A program made the position numbers and the translations under genes. Below, in pieces: positions 31,268-39,973 of a DNA stretch of 64,000 nucleotides. Location of the stretch: the NCBI RefSeq assembly GCF_040783975.1, contig NZ_CP160631.1, forward strand, positions 124,001-188,000, read 5' to 3'. Source of the stretch: Pantoea sp. Ep11b (GTDB lineage Bacteria; Pseudomonadota; Gammaproteobacteria; Enterobacterales; Enterobacteriaceae). The notes under the pieces were generated by a model. It ran no database searches, was not told the origin of the DNA, and saw only the letters and a program-made list of their open reading frames with translations. The number at the start of each line of letters is the position of its first letter. The first letter of the stretch is position 1.

Positions 31268-33553
31268 ATGCAACACCATCACGCCTGTGGCTGTGGCAAA
31301 CCCCGCGCCAGCCACACCGCCACAAAACCGCTATGCCAGGTTCCTCAGGCTCGTCCCCTTACCCTTTCGATCCATGCTGCCACGCCCGTCACGGCGGATA
31401 CGGCAGGCTGTTGCTGCGACAGCGACAGCAGTCCCGGCAGTGATGGCGGGGCGGCAGAGGAAAGTGACCGGCGAGGCGGCGCTTATCCTTTCAGCTGGCA
31501 GATCCAGGGGATGGATTGCCCCGCCTGCGCCCGCACTGTTGAAACCGCCGTTCGTCAGGTGAGTGGCGTGACCGACGCCCGCGTTCTTTTCAGCAGCGAG
31601 AAGCTGATGGTCAGCGCCGACACTGACGTACAGAATGCGGTTGAACAGGCGGTGAAAAAAGCCGGATTCCGGCTCGCGGCCGCGTCCTCCCCCTCTGCCC
31701 CACAGGCCGCGCCAGGCTGGCAGCAAAACCGGATGCTGATTCTGCTGGCGCTGCTGGTGCTCGCCGGTACCCTGCTCAGCCAGCTTGCGCCGGTCTGGGG
31801 CGACCGGCTGTTTGTCGTGACCACGCTGGCGGGCCTGATCCCGGTGGCGCGCGCAGCCTGGCAGCGCCTGCGCAGCGGATCGCCATTTACCATTGAGACA
31901 CTGATGACCGTGGCGTCGGCAGGCGCGCTGATGATTGGCGCACACGCAGAGGCGGCGATGGTGCTGGTCCTGTTTCAGCTGGGCGAACAGCTGGAAAGGT
32001 ATGCCGCCTCACGGACGCGCAGCGGCGTCACCAGTCTGATGGCGTTGCGGCCCGAATCCGCGATCCGCCTGCAACAGGGCAAACGTGTTGAGGTATCGCT
32101 CACGGCGCTGCAACCTGGTGATGTGATCGAAGTCGCGGCGGGCAGCCGTTTGCCGGTCGATGGCCGGTTACTCAGCCCGATCGCCAGTTTCGATGAGAGC
32201 GCCCTGACCGGCGAATCCCTGCCCGTGGCGCGGAGCAGTGGCGAGACGCTGCCTGCCGGTGTCACCAGTATTGACCGGCTGGTGCAGCTGGAGGTGGTGT
32301 CGAAGCCCGGTGAGAGTGCCATCGACCGTATCCTGCAGTTGATTGAAGAAGCGGAAACGCATCGTGCCCCGGTTGAACGTTTCATCGATCGGTTCAGTCG
32401 CATCTATACGCCGCTGGTGATGCTGCTGTCACTGCTGGTGATGGTGGTGGTGCCGCTCTCTGGCGCAGGCGACTGGCAGCCGTGGATCTACAAAGGGCTG
32501 ACCCTGCTGCTGATTGGCTGCCCCTGTGCGCTGGTGATCTCTGTCCCCGCTGCCATCACCTCCGGGCTGGCGGCGGCGGCGCGTCAGGGCGCCCTGATCA
32601 AAGGCGGGGCGGCGATGGAGCGGCTGAGTTCGCTGCGCTGCATCGCGTTTGATAAAACCGGTACGCTGACGCTGGGCAAGCCCGGACTGACGCAGATCCT
32701 GCGGTTTGGCGCGCGCGACGAGACCGCGATCCTGGCACTGAGCGCCGCCGTAGAACAGGGGGCGACGCATCCGCTGGCTAGCGCCATCGTGGCGGCCGCG
32801 CAGGCGCGCCATCTGACGCTGCCTGAGGCGCACGATCAGCAGGTGCTGGCGGGACGTGGCATCAGCGCCAGGGTCGCAGACCAACAGGTTCAGCTGCTGA
32901 CGCCCGCGCATGCCCCCGGACTGACGCCGGAGCAAACGGCGCAGATTGCGCAGCGGGAAGCGGAAGGGGAAACCCTCGTGGTACTGCTGTGTGAGGGCGA
33001 GGTGCTGGGTGCCCTGGCACTGCGCGATCGGCTGCGCGACGACGCGGCCGCTGCGGTGCAGGCGCTGAAAAAACTGGGTATTGAAAGCCTGATGCTGACC
33101 GGCGATAACCCGCGTGCCGCTGCCACGATCGCCCGCCAGTTGCAGATTGATTATCGCGCCAGCCTGCTGCCCGCCGACAAAGTCGCGGCGGTGCGTGAAC
33201 GGAGCCGGCAGCAGCCGCTGGCGATGGTCGGGGATGGCATCAACGATGCGCCCGCCATGAAGGCGGCGACCCTGGGGATCGCGATGGGCAGCGGCACCGA
33301 TGTGGCGCTGGAAGCGGCCGACGCGGCGCTGACGCGAAATCAGCTCGGTCATCTCGCGCCGATGATTGCGCTGGCCCGCCGGACCCGCCGCATCATCCGC
33401 CAGAATATCGGCATCGCGCTGGGCTTAAAGGCGATTTTCCTGGTCACCACTCTGCTGGGTCTGACCGGACTCTGGCTGGCGGTGCTGGCCGATTCGGGGG
33501 CGACCGCGCTGGTCACCGCCAACGCGCTGCGGCTACTGCGGCGGCACGCCTGA
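31268..33553 (+). CDS. zntA: Zn/Cd/Pb-exporting P1B-type ATPase ZntA
   Basis: The 761-residue pump starts at the ATG at 31268, behind GGAGG. Its N terminus is rich in metal ligands: HHHACGCGK at the start, CCCDSDSS near residue 45, and a heavy-metal-associated domain with GMDCPACARTVE. Then come the membrane spans with the transport motif GCPCALVIS, the phosphorylation site DKTGTLTLGK, GDGINDAPAMK and AMGSGTDVALE. E. coli ZntA has 732 residues; the extra length is at the N terminus. It exports zinc, cadmium and lead from the cytoplasm and is regulated by ZntR. Confidence 0.98.
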   Translation: MQHHHACGCGKPRASHTATKPLCQVPQARPLTLSIHAATPVTADTAGCCCDSDSSPGSDGGAAEESDRRGGAYPFSWQIQGMDCPACARTVETAVRQVSGVTDARVLFSSEKLMVSADTDVQNAVEQAVKKAGFRLAAASSPSAPQAAPGWQQNRMLILLALLVLAGTLLSQLAPVWGDRLFVVTTLAGLIPVARAAWQRLRSGSPFTIETLMTVASAGALMIGAHAEAAMVLVLFQLGEQLERYAASRTRSGVTSLMALRPESAIRLQQGKRVEVSLTALQPGDVIEVAAGSRLPVDGRLLSPIASFDESALTGESLPVARSSGETLPAGVTSIDRLVQLEVVSKPGESAIDRILQLIEEAETHRAPVERFIDRFSRIYTPLVMLLSLLVMVVVPLSGAGDWQPWIYKGLTLLLIGCPCALVISVPAAITSGLAAAARQGALIKGGAAMERLSSLRCIAFDKTGTLTLGKPGLTQILRFGARDETAILALSAAVEQGATHPLASAIVAAAQARHLTLPEAHDQQVLAGRGISARVADQQVQLLTPAHAPGLTPEQTAQIAQREAEGETLVVLLCEGEVLGALALRDRLRDDAAAAVQALKKLGIESLMLTGDNPRAAATIARQLQIDYRASLLPADKVAAVRERSRQQPLAMVGDGINDAPAMKAATLGIAMGSGTDVALEAADAALTRNQLGHLAPMIALARRTRRIIRQNIGIALGLKAIFLVTTLLGLTGLWLAVLADSGATALVTANALRLLRRHA

Positions 33554-33590
33554 GGATGGAGCAGGCTGACGGCGGTCCGTCCGGCCGTCG

Positions 33591-33842
33591 TTAACCTGCC
33601 ATGCCTTTGCGGATCAGGAACTGATAGGGCAGCGTGTCGGTCTGCTGCGCCAGCAGGCCATGCTCCATAAAGCGGCAGAAGCCGGGAATATCGCGGGTGG
33701 TCGCCGGATCATCGGCGATGATCAGCAACGTCTCGCCATCCTGCAGGCTGCGTACGGTTTTGCGCACCATCATGACCGGCTCCGGGCAACGCAGGCCACG
33801 GGCATCCAGCTGATGGTCGGCAGAGGAAAAAGCATCGCTCAT
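33591..33842 (-). CDS. tusA: Sulfur carrier protein TusA
   Basis: The 83-residue protein (81 in E. coli) accepts sulfur from IscS on Cys19 in LRCPEP and passes it to TusBCD for 2-thiouridine formation in t[22 protein letters not shown] and [14 protein letters not shown] are typical. It converges on zntA, with about 37 bp between the stops. Confidence 0.97.
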   Translation of the reverse strand: MSDAFSSADHQLDARGLRCPEPVMMVRKTVRSLQDGETLLIIADDPATTRDIPGFCRFMEHGLLAQQTDTLPYQFLIRKGMAG

Positions 33843-34012
33843 AATCGACTCGGTTCAGGTAAGGGGCGCTCATTCTAGCGCGTGCGGGCGGTGACGCAAG
33901 GCGATAACGATTGCGCTAAAATTAACCATTGCATAAAAAGCACAACGCGATAAGATGCCGCCGCTTTTTACTCATAAAACTGCCCGCCACCGCTCGAACG
34001 GTGTCGCGCAAT

Positions 34013-34040
34013 GGGTTCCCTCACCCCAACATTAAAAAGG
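34013..34040 (+). promoter_or_regulatory. Type III preQ1-I riboswitch upstream of yhhQ
   Basis: The RNA reads GGGTTCCCTCACCCC, AACATTA, AAAAGG. GGG and CCC form the P1 stem. The loop bases CCT can pair with AGG of the Shine-Dalgarno in the A-rich tail, giving the small H-type pseudoknot of preQ1-I. E. coli yhhQ has a type III preQ1-I riboswitch in which the metabolite is sensed with the Shine-Dalgarno itself, and the layout here is the same. The expected effect of preQ1 is to hide the ribosome-binding site. Confidence 0.85.
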
Positions 34041-34046
34041 TCGATT

Positions 34047-34712
34047 ATGCTCGCATTTTCTTCACGTCAGCGCATGCATGCGCTTTTCTGGTTGTCGCTG
34101 TTTCACCTGCTGGTGATCACCTCCAGTAACTATCTGGTCCAGCTGCCGGTTGCTATCTTTGGTTTCCACACCACCTGGGGCGCATTCAGCTTTCCGTTTA
34201 TCTTTCTGGCGACCGATCTCACCGTGCGTATCTTTGGCGCACCGCTGGCCCGACGCATTATTCTGGCGGTCATGATCCCGGCGCTGTTTATCTCCTATGG
34301 CATCTCTTCCCTCTTCTATCAGGGAGAATGGCAGGGCTGGCAGGCGCTGGAACAGATGAACCTGTTTGTGGCTCGTATCGCCTGCGCCAGCTTTATGGCC
34401 TACGCGCTGGGTCAGATCCTTGACGTTCACGTCTTTAACCGTCTGCGCCGGCTGCCGCAGTGGTGGGCCGCACCGGGCTGCGCCATGTTCCTGGGGAACA
34501 TCAGCGACACCCTGGCCTTCTTCTTTATCGCTTTTTACAAGAGCCCCGATGCGTTTATGGCGCAGCACTGGGTCGAGATCGCCCTGGTGGATTACAGCTT
34601 CAAGGTGCTGATCTGCATGATCTTCTTCCTGCCTGCCTATGGTGTGCTGCTCAACGCGGCGCTGAAACGCCTGGCGGAACGTCAGGCCACCCGCCAGGTC
34701 AACTTCGGCTAA
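34047..34712 (+). CDS. yhhQ: Queuosine-precursor transporter YhhQ
   Basis: The 221-residue inner-membrane protein equals E. coli YhhQ. It belongs to the COG1738/QPTR family and imports the 7-deazaguanine precursors preQ0 and preQ1 for tRNA queuosine. About six spans are visible, with LLVITSSNYLVQLPV, GAFSFPFIFLATDLTVRIF and GNISDTLAFFFIAF. The start is the ATG at 34047, with AAAAAGG seven bases upstream; that Shine-Dalgarno is part of the riboswitch. Confidence 0.97.
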   Translation: MLAFSSRQRMHALFWLSLFHLLVITSSNYLVQLPVAIFGFHTTWGAFSFPFIFLATDLTVRIFGAPLARRIILAVMIPALFISYGISSLFYQGEWQGWQALEQMNLFVARIACASFMAYALGQILDVHVFNRLRRLPQWWAAPGCAMFLGNISDTLAFFFIAFYKSPDAFMAQHWVEIALVDYSFKVLICMIFFLPAYGVLLNAALKRLAERQATRQVNFG

Positions 34713-34891
34713 ACCTGGCCCGGCAGGCGTCAGAGGCAGACGGACAAACAGACGTCTGCCCGGCCAGAGGCTCATCCGCTCTGCCATTCCGGCAATTATC
34801 CGCTAAGATCTTCTGACAATCATCAGGTTGCGTTTGCAGCCTGATTCCTGTTGTATGAGTGCCTGACCGGAAACTGAAAAAAGGGATTCTG

Positions 34892-35446
34892 ATGCGCAAG
34901 CTGGTGAAATATGTAGGAATGAGTTTACTGGTGCTGGGCTTAGCGGCCTGTGACCAGAAGAAAGAGGAGGCGGCGAATGACAACGGCGTCAGCGCCAGTC
35001 AGTCAGCCCAGACTGTCACACTTATGGATGGCAAGCTGAGCTTCTCACTGCCACCAGGCATGTCAGATAAAAGCGGTAAGCTGGGTTCGCAGACCACTAA
35101 CATGCACGTTTATGCCGATGAAACCGGTGCCCGCGCCATTATCGTGATTGCCGGCGAGCCGACCAGTGACGCGCTGGATGTGCTGTCACAGCGCATGGAG
35201 CAGCAGCAGCGTAATCGTGATCCGCAGTTGCAGGTGGTGTCGAACAAAGCCGTGACGCTGAAAAATCAGCCCGCGCAGCAGCTGGATACCGTGATTTCCG
35301 CCAATAATCAGACCTCATGGTCGTCCGTGATTCTGGCGAAAGTCGATGGCAAGCTTGTGACGCTGCAGATTACGCTGCCAGGCGATAATCAGCAGCAGGC
35401 GCAGAGCGACGCTGACAGTATTGTGAAAAGTATTACCCTGAAGTAA
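34892..35446 (+). CDS. dcrB: Lipoprotein DcrB
   Basis: The 184-residue protein has a lipobox: the signal MRKLVKYVGMSLLVLGLAAC ends at Cys20. E. coli DcrB (185 residues) is an inner-membrane lipoprotein needed for phage C1 and C6 infection and involved in lipoprotein maturation. NMHVYADETGARAIIVI and SRDPQLQVV-like stretches agree. The ATG at 34892 is chosen because it gives the signal peptide. In E. coli the next gene is yhhS; here the inositol cluster intervenes. Confidence 0.95.
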   Translation: MRKLVKYVGMSLLVLGLAACDQKKEEAANDNGVSASQSAQTVTLMDGKLSFSLPPGMSDKSGKLGSQTTNMHVYADETGARAIIVIAGEPTSDALDVLSQRMEQQQRNRDPQLQVVSNKAVTLKNQPAQQLDTVISANNQTSWSSVILAKVDGKLVTLQITLPGDNQQQAQSDADSIVKSITLK

Positions 35447-35453
35447 ATCGCAG

Positions 35454-35484
35454 GCTGACTTCTCTGCCCGGCAGAGAAGTCAGC
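35454..35484. terminator. Bidirectional terminator dcrB/iolE
   Basis: A 14-bp stem, GCTGACTTCTCTGC and its complement with a CCG loop, lies between the convergent dcrB and iolE. T-rich or A-rich tracts flank it. It marks the left border of the inositol cluster. Confidence 0.88.
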
Positions 35485-35495
35485 TTAAAAGCCTT

Positions 35496-36392
35496 TTACA
35501 GACCGGCATTCTCGCGAATATATCTGCGGGCTTTAACCGCATATTCGAAGGGATTCGCCAGCGCCGGATCCTGCTCCGCTTCCACCACCATCCAGCCTTT
35601 ATAACCATAATCATCCAGAATTCTGAACACCGGCTTAAAGTCGATCACGCCATCGCCCGGTACGGTAAAGGTGCCCTTTTTGACCCCTTCCAGAAACGAG
35701 AGATGGTTCTCGCGGACGTCGGCGACGACCTCATCGCGCACATCCTTGAGGTGAACGTGGAAGATACGCGGCAGGTGCGTTTCCAGTACCGCCAGCATCT
35801 TCTGCTGTGAGCCCTCGGAGTAGTAAATATGGCCGGTGTCGTAGAGCAAACCGACCTGCTCGTCAGTCATCGCCATAAAGCGATCGATCTCTTCCGGGGT
35901 CTGAATACCGGTGCCCATGTGATGATGCAGCGTGACGCGCATCCCCTTCTCTGCCGCAATCCGCGCCAGCTCATTGTAGCCTTCTGCGGTTAAGCGCCAC
36001 TCTTCATCCGTGAAAACGGGTTTCTGCTCAAACACCGCCAGTTCGGTGCCCTGAATACTTTTGCTCTGCTCTGAGCAGCCAATCACCCGTGCGCCCATCG
36101 CATGCAGGAAGTTCATGTGTTCGATGAACGCGCTGAGCGTTTTCTCTCTGTCACCACGGGCAAAAAAGGTGCTGAACCAGGCGTTACAGATCTCAATGCC
36201 GCGAATGTCGAGCATCGGTTTCAGAATCGCCGGATCGCGGGGATATTTACTGCCGACCTCGCTGCCGGTAAATCCAGCCAGCGCCATCTCACTGACCGTC
36301 TGCTGAAAAGTATTTTCACTGCCAAGCGCCGGCATATCGTCATTGGTCCAGCCGATCGGCGCGATCGCCAGTTTTACATTCTCTTTGTTCAT
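35496..36392 (-). CDS. iolE: Inosose dehydratase IolE
   Basis: The 298-residue TIM-barrel enzyme dehydrates 2-keto-myo-inositol to 3D-(3,5/4)-trihydroxycyclohexane-1,2-dione, step 2 of inositol breakdown. [18 protein letters not shown] at the N terminus is the IolE signature. Metal ligands lie in [20 protein letters not shown] and FHVHLKDVR, plus a late Glu in MVVEAEQDP. The ATG at 36392 has better spacing to GGGA than the ATG at 36398. It is the last gene of the iolDGE unit. Confidence 0.94.
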   Translation of the reverse strand: MNKENVKLAIAPIGWTNDDMPALGSENTFQQTVSEMALAGFTGSEVGSKYPRDPAILKPMLDIRGIEICNAWFSTFFARGDREKTLSAFIEHMNFLHAMGARVIGCSEQSKSIQGTELAVFEQKPVFTDEEWRLTAEGYNELARIAAEKGMRVTLHHHMGTGIQTPEEIDRFMAMTDEQVGLLYDTGHIYYSEGSQQKMLAVLETHLPRIFHVHLKDVRDEVVADVRENHLSFLEGVKKGTFTVPGDGVIDFKPVFRILDDYGYKGWMVVEAEQDPALANPFEYAVKARRYIRENAGL

Positions 36393-36424
36393 CGTCATGT
36401 TCCCGGGCCGCATTCAGGGCGAAA

Positions 36425-37435
36425 TCAGTTGTAAAAAGCAGGGCGTGGCGGCATCTCTACCGGCTCAATGGCACCGCTGTTTTGCGCTTTAATGCAGGCA
36501 TCGGCGGCCACAGAGGCGGCAAAACCATCCCAGGCAGAAGGACCGGTCAGCTGTCCTGCCTGAATGTCGTTGATAAATGCCTGCAGCTCCACGTCATAGG
36601 CTTCGATAAAGCGATCTTTCCAGTCCACCAGAATCGTGTTCGACAGACGGGCATCTTTACGCAGCTGTACCGAAGAGGGTTCCGGCAGACGGGCAATGCC
36701 CTCTTCGCCAACCACTTCGCACTGAATGTCATAGCCATACGCGCAGTTAACGAAGATTTCGACGTCGATGCGCACCCCTTTCTGAGTTTCAAACAGCACG
36801 ATCTGCGGATCTTTCAGCTGACTGTGAGACTTCGACGTCACGCGCGGGAAGACCACCTGCACCGTTTTGTAGTCGTCGCTGGTCAGCCAGCGCAGCACGT
36901 CCAGCTCATGGATCAGGGTGTTGGTAATCGCCATCGGCGTGGTGTAGTTCTCCGGCACGGTCGGGTTGCGGTGTGCGCAGTGCAGCATCAGCGGCTCACC
37001 AATGTCGCCGTCGGTGATCACCTTTTTCAGCGCACGGTAGCCCGCATCGTAGGGACGCATAAAGCCGACCTGCACCAGACGTTTTCCTGCCTGAATCTCC
37101 GCATCGACGACCCGGCGGCAGCCCTCGGCGCTCATCGCCAGCGGCTTCTCGCAGAACACCGGTTTACCGGCGGCAATCGCCGCCAGGGTGAACTCTTCAT
37201 GGGTCGGATCCCATGAGGTCACCAGCACCGCATCGACGTTGGGCGACTGAATCACATCATGGCCATTCTGGAACACCTCCGCCTCGATGTTCAGGCGCTG
37301 GAGGGCGGCACGCGCACCGTCGACATTAATGTCAGAGACGGCCACAACCTGGGCACCCTGCAGCACATGGCTGCAGCGGCGAATATGTTCCTGACCAATT
37401 GCACCTGTACCGATAACACCAAGTTTCAAAGTCAT
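36425..37435 (-). CDS. iolG: Inositol 2-dehydrogenase IolG
   Basis: The 336-residue NAD-dependent enzyme of the Gfo/Idh/MocA family oxidises myo-inositol to 2-keto-myo-inositol, the first step of the pathway. The Rossmann motif is [12 protein letters not shown], the family motif is FCEKPLAMS with the catalytic Lys, and [13 protein letters not shown] supplies the Asp-His region. It lies between iolD (51 bp upstream) and iolE (32 bp downstream), on the same strand. Confidence 0.94.
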   Translation of the reverse strand: MTLKLGVIGTGAIGQEHIRRCSHVLQGAQVVAVSDINVDGARAALQRLNIEAEVFQNGHDVIQSPNVDAVLVTSWDPTHEEFTLAAIAAGKPVFCEKPLAMSAEGCRRVVDAEIQAGKRLVQVGFMRPYDAGYRALKKVITDGDIGEPLMLHCAHRNPTVPENYTTPMAITNTLIHELDVLRWLTSDDYKTVQVVFPRVTSKSHSQLKDPQIVLFETQKGVRIDVEIFVNCAYGYDIQCEVVGEEGIARLPEPSSVQLRKDARLSNTILVDWKDRFIEAYDVELQAFINDIQAGQLTGPSAWDGFAASVAADACIKAQNSGAIEPVEMPPRPAFYN

Positions 37436-37486
37436 AATTACACCTGTGTAGGGTTCGTACGGAGAAGAGGAAAACGGCTCTTAAAA

Positions 37487-39427
37487 TTAATATTTTCGTG
37501 CCTGATCCAGATGGCTGTTGAGCTTATCCGCCACCGCCTGCGCGCGTTCAGTGTTTGAAGCCTGCGCCACGCCGACATGCCACCAGCTGAAATATTTGTG
37601 GATCATGGTTTTTGGCAGCACTTTGATGTCGATAAGGGTCGAAACCGTCTGAGTACGTGCATCTTCCAGCGCGGCGCTGAGTTCCTCCAGCGTGGTCACA
37701 CGGTAGGTCTTACAGCCGTAACCGGCGGCGATCGCGGCAAAATCGACCGGGATAAAGCCGCCATCCAGCCTGCCACTCTCCGGATTACGGAAGCGGAACT
37801 CGGTGGTAAAACTGTCCATGCCGTGTTCCATCTGCAGATTGTTGATGCAGCCGTTGGTCATGTTATCCAGCAGCACCACGTTGATCTTCGCCCCCTCCTG
37901 AACCGACGTGACCAGCTCAGAGTGCAGCATCATAAAGGAGCCATCACCGACCAGCGCATAGACCTCGCGCTGCGGCTGGGCCAGCTTCGCGCCCAGCGCC
38001 GCATTGACCTCGTAACCCATGCAGGAGTAGCCATATTCGACGTGATAGGCGTTGTAATCCCGGGTGCGCCAGACACGCTGCAGGTCGCCCGGCAGGCTGC
38101 CCGCGGCTGCCACGATGACCGCCTCTTTCGGCAACTGCTCATTGAGGGTGCCGAGCACGCTGCTCTGCGTCAGCAGGGATTGTGTCAGGCGGCGGAACTC
38201 CGCAAATACCGCCTCGCGATCCAGATGGTCAGCGATCTCCGGCACAAAGTCGCCATCGTGATATTCGGCCTGATAGACGCGCTGCGTCTCTTCCAGCAGC
38301 TGACGCTGCGCCTGCGCAATCTGACTGCCCCAGTCATTGCTGTAGTGCTGTGAGGCCAGTCCCGCCGTCAGCGCCGTCAGTCCCTCACGGGCGTCGGCCA
38401 GCAGCTGGACACCGTCCAGCTTGTAGCTGTCGAAGTTGCTGACGTTAACGTTCAGGAAACTCACTTCGGGATGCTGGAAAATCCATTTCGAGGCGGTGGT
38501 GAAGTCGGTATAGCGGGTGCCAATCCCGATCACCAGGTCAGCCTCTTTCGCCAGCAGGTTAGCGGCCAGCGATCCGGTCTCGCCCACGCCGCCCAGGTTC
38601 AGCGGATGATCGGAAACCAGCGTGCCTTTGCCCGCCTGCGTCTCTGCGAAAGGGATCTGATAGCGTTCGGCGAACTGCCGCAGCGCCTCGCCCGCTTCGG
38701 CGTACTTCACCCCGCCGCCGCAGATAATCATCGGCTTGCGCTTACGGGTGATCAGCGTCAGGGCATCCGCCAGCTGTGCTGCCACCGGCAGGCGGCGATC
38801 CAGACGGTGAACCCGTTTCTGGAAGAAATAGTCGGGATAGTCCCAGGCTTCGCCCTGTACATCCTGCGGCAGCGATAGCGTTACCGCACCGGTTTCGGCC
38901 GGATCGGTCAGGACACGCATGGCATTGATGCAGGCGGACATCAGCTGTTCCGGGCGGCTGACGCGATCCCAGTATTTGCTGACGGCACGAAAAGCGTCGT
39001 TGGTACTGATGCTGAGATCGTAGCTCTGCTCAATCTGCTGCAGTACCGGATCGGGCTGACGGGTGGCGAAGACATCGCCGGGCAGCAGCAGCAGTGGAAT
39101 ACGGTTAGCGGTCGCGGTTGCCGCTGCGGTGATCATATTGGCCGCGCCAGGCCCCACAGATGAACTGCAGGCGATAATCTGACGACGCAGTGACTGGCGG
39201 GCAAAACCGGTGGCGGCGTGGGCCATGCCCTGCTCGTTACGCCCCTGCCAGACCACCAGATCGCCGCTGTCCTGCTCCAGCGCCTGGCCCAGCCCCAGCA
39301 CGTTGCCGTGGCCGAAGATAGCGAAGATGCCTTTAACAAACTTCGTTTCAACACCATCCACATCGATAAATTGATTATCAAGAAATTTAACCAGCGCCTG
39401 TGCCGTGGTCAGTCTGATTGTGCCCAT
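37487..39427 (-). CDS. iolD: Trihydroxycyclohexane-1,2-dione hydrolase IolD
   Basis: The 646-residue thiamine-diphosphate enzyme opens the ring of 3D-(3,5/4)-trihydroxycyclohexane-1,2-dione to 5-deoxy-glucuronate. The N-terminal Pyr domain has the catalytic Glu in a [17 protein letters not shown] context. The C-terminal PP domain has [12 protein letters not shown] and [14 protein letters not shown], the ThDP-binding GDG-N motif. The ATG at 39427 lies five bases after AAGGA; the ATG two codons earlier abuts it. It is the first gene of iolDGE, divergent from iolC. Confidence 0.95.
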   Translation of the reverse strand: MGTIRLTTAQALVKFLDNQFIDVDGVETKFVKGIFAIFGHGNVLGLGQALEQDSGDLVVWQGRNEQGMAHAATGFARQSLRRQIIACSSSVGPGAANMITAAATATANRIPLLLLPGDVFATRQPDPVLQQIEQSYDLSISTNDAFRAVSKYWDRVSRPEQLMSACINAMRVLTDPAETGAVTLSLPQDVQGEAWDYPDYFFQKRVHRLDRRLPVAAQLADALTLITRKRKPMIICGGGVKYAEAGEALRQFAERYQIPFAETQAGKGTLVSDHPLNLGGVGETGSLAANLLAKEADLVIGIGTRYTDFTTASKWIFQHPEVSFLNVNVSNFDSYKLDGVQLLADAREGLTALTAGLASQHYSNDWGSQIAQAQRQLLEETQRVYQAEYHDGDFVPEIADHLDREAVFAEFRRLTQSLLTQSSVLGTLNEQLPKEAVIVAAAGSLPGDLQRVWRTRDYNAYHVEYGYSCMGYEVNAALGAKLAQPQREVYALVGDGSFMMLHSELVTSVQEGAKINVVLLDNMTNGCINNLQMEHGMDSFTTEFRFRNPESGRLDGGFIPVDFAAIAAGYGCKTYRVTTLEELSAALEDARTQTVSTLIDIKVLPKTMIHKYFSWWHVGVAQASNTERAQAVADKLNSHLDQARKY

Positions 39428-39571
39428 ATTCATCCTTACATGCTGGTGGACCCCGACCTCCGCGACACCCCGCCATACGTGGTTATCGACGGAACAGGCG
39501 ACCGGAATAACTGAAACGTGAGGCGATTATAAACAAATATATTTTTCATAAAACATGATTACAGAAGAAAC

Positions 39572-39597
39572 ATTTCATTTTGCGAGTGAGATCAAAT
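39572..39597. promoter_or_regulatory. Candidate IolR operator, iolDGE side
   Basis: ATTTCAT, 12 bp, then ATCAAAT. The arms form a dyad with one mismatch. The spacer equals that of three other sites in the cluster. It lies 145 bp upstream of iolD. Confidence 0.6.
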
Positions 39598-39828
39598 TTA
39601 GCGGTTGCAGCGGGTCTGGCGGGAGAAAGCGGCAGGAAAATCCGGAACGTTTTACCGTGCAGCAAGCGGGATGAAAAAATTCATTTCAGTGGGGGCAGCG
39701 TGCCCTGGCGACGAAGAGATCTCTGCGATCGGCCTCACAACCCTGACATGGCGCGCATCGGGATAGCGGATTGCGCGCCGGTGGGTCAGGATCAGGAGTT
39801 TTACCTGGTTCACATATTTGCGACGGAT

Positions 39829-39854
39829 ATTTCATTACAAGTTGTTTATGAAAT
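39829..39854. promoter_or_regulatory. Candidate IolR operator upstream of iolC
   Basis: ATTTCAT, 12 bp, then ATGAAAT: a perfect 7-bp dyad. It lies 119 bp before the iolC start codon. It is the best-conserved of the four sites. Confidence 0.65.
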
Positions 39855-39973
39855 TTTTATTCCTCATACTGCCGCTACAGCCAGTGAGACATTCACAGAC
39901 CCGGGAGCCGGGCAGACATGACGTTGCTCGTTTCGCTCGCCAGCTCTGCTAATCACAGAAGGAAACCACAGGT

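Larger units (their letters stand above)
39428..39973. other. Divergent regulatory region iolD/iolC
   Basis: The 546 bp hold no supported gene. Two copies of a 26-bp dyad (39572-39597 and 39829-39854) flank the middle, one nearer each start codon. A shorter dyad ATGAA-AAAA-TTCAT occurs at 39671-39684. AT-rich stretches near 39530-39600 and 39820-39865 are the likely promoters. The GC-rich plus-strand frame between them shows no ribosome-binding site. Confidence 0.65.

Noticed and set aside
32429..33352. 307-codon minus-strand frame opposite zntA
   Set aside because: Antisense shadow of a confident gene with Arg/Gln/His-rich composition and no family motif.
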